Source of the DNA: Pseudolabrys sp.
GTDB lineage: Bacteria > Pseudomonadota > Alphaproteobacteria > Rhizobiales > Xanthobacteraceae
Direction of reading: 5' to 3'
NCBI GenBank assembly: GCA_019246455.1
Contig: JAFAQJ010000291.1
Location: 1-5,423 of the forward strand
DNA length: 5,423 bases
A program made the translations under genes and the position numbers. This document shows, one piece after another, positions 4,943 to 5,423 of this stretch (position 1 is its first letter; every line of letters begins with the position of its first letter). The notes beneath the pieces are model-generated. The model did no database searches. It saw only the letters and a list, made by a program, of their open reading frames with translations, and had not been told where the DNA came from.

Positions 4943-5423
4943 GCCTGTGTAATACCCTGCGCTTTTCCTTTGTCGGCTTCGGCGAGGCCGGACAGGCGAT
5001 CGCGTCCGGCCTGCGCGAGGCCGGCATCGAGCGCATCAGTGCTTGGGACATCCTGTTCCTGAAACCGGACGGCGAGCGGCTCAAGGCCGCGGGCCGGGCG
5101 CAGGGCATCAAGCTCGTGTCTTCAGCCGCGGAAGCGGTGCGCGACACCGATATCGTGATTTCGGCGGTGACGGCGGCCTCGAGCGTCGAGGCCGCGCGCT
5201 CGATCGAGCCGCATCTTTCGGAGCGGCCGTTCTATCTCGACATCAATTCGGTATCGCCGGGCCGCAAGCAGGAGACGGCGGCGCTGCTCGGCGGCAAAGT
5301 GCGCTATGTCGACGTCGCAGTGATCGCGGCGATCCATCCGGCGCGTCATAAGACGCCGATGCTGCTCGCCGGCCCGCATGCGGAAGCCCTCACCCCGCTC
5401 CTTGCCGATCTCGACATGAAATT
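4939..5423 (+). CDS. NAD(P)-dependent dehydrogenase, 6-phosphogluconate-dehydrogenase-like (DUF1932 type), 3' end cut
   Basis: The first 161 residues of a cytoplasmic Rossmann-fold oxidoreductase are visible. The nucleotide site FVGFGEAGQAIA (11-22) has the GxGxxG glycines at 13, 15 and 18. DTDIVISAVTAASS marks strand 4 and the following cofactor loop. LDINSVSPGRK sits where beta-hydroxyacid dehydrogenases carry their substrate-binding strand, and VRYVDVAVIAAIHP follows. The wording of these last two motifs resembles the DUF1932 subgroup and not classical 6-phosphogluconate or 3-hydroxyisobutyrate dehydrogenases. The C-terminal helical domain, which would hold the catalytic Lys and the DUF1932 region, lies beyond the window. 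The ATG overlaps the dioxygenase stop (ATGA, 4939-4942), implying translational coupling and a joint role. Oxidising or reducing the ring-cleavage product or an upstream alcohol is an inference. It is not the GFO/IDH-fold LigC that normally oxidises the protocatechuate cleavage product. Confidence 0.82.
   Translation, partial: MSLCNTLRFSFVGFGEAGQAIASGLREAGIERISAWDILFLKPDGERLKAAGRAQGIKLVSSAAEAVRDTDIVISAVTAASSVEAARSIEPHLSERPFYLDINSVSPGRKQETAALLGGKVRYVDVAVIAAIHPARHKTPMLLAGPHAEALTPLLADLDMK

Overview
The window is GC-rich, densely coding DNA with short gaps, Shine-Dalgarno-led genes and strong third-position G/C. Together with the protein types, this suggests an alphaproteobacterium of the Hyphomicrobiales (Bradyrhizobium/Rhodopseudomonas-like). 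That placement is an inference from composition and gene style, not from a marker gene. No rRNA, tRNA, insertion sequence, CRISPR array or phage gene was seen.

Layout. The left third (1-1907) is read on the minus strand. In transcription order it holds a cytoplasmic 4,5-dihydroxyphthalate-decarboxylase-like protein (1907-1059), a 59-residue antitoxin-like small protein (1030-851), and an amidase-signature hydrolase (835 to beyond base 1). A 54-bp divergent spacer (1908-1961) with a palindromic core separates this from a plus-strand run. That run holds a PIG-L-fold 4-oxalomesaconate hydratase of the GalB type (1962-2681), a 4-carboxy-4-hydroxy-2-oxoadipate (CHA) aldolase of the RraA-like class II type (2698-3390), and a five-helix membrane protein of unknown function (3406-3909). 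A strong intrinsic terminator (3934-3972) follows. Then come a type I (VOC-fold) extradiol ring-cleavage dioxygenase (3980-4942) and, overlapping its stop codon by ATGA, an NAD(P)-binding dehydrogenase of the 6-phosphogluconate-dehydrogenase-like/DUF1932 type that runs off the right edge.

How the genes fit together. The hydratase and aldolase are the last two steps of the protocatechuate 4,5-cleavage and gallate pathways: 4-oxalomesaconate to CHA to pyruvate plus oxaloacetate. A 4,5-dihydroxyphthalate decarboxylase would supply protocatechuate, and an amidase could release an aromatic acid from an amide. The usual ring-cleavage enzyme of this route is a type II LigAB or gallate dioxygenase. 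It is absent here, and a type I extradiol enzyme coupled to an unusual dehydrogenase stands next to the lower-pathway genes. The window therefore looks like part of an aromatic-acid catabolic locus whose exact substrate cannot be read from sequence alone. The main points for a second look are this mismatch of dioxygenase class, the terminator placed directly against the dioxygenase start, the orphan antitoxin-like gene, and the unknown membrane protein.
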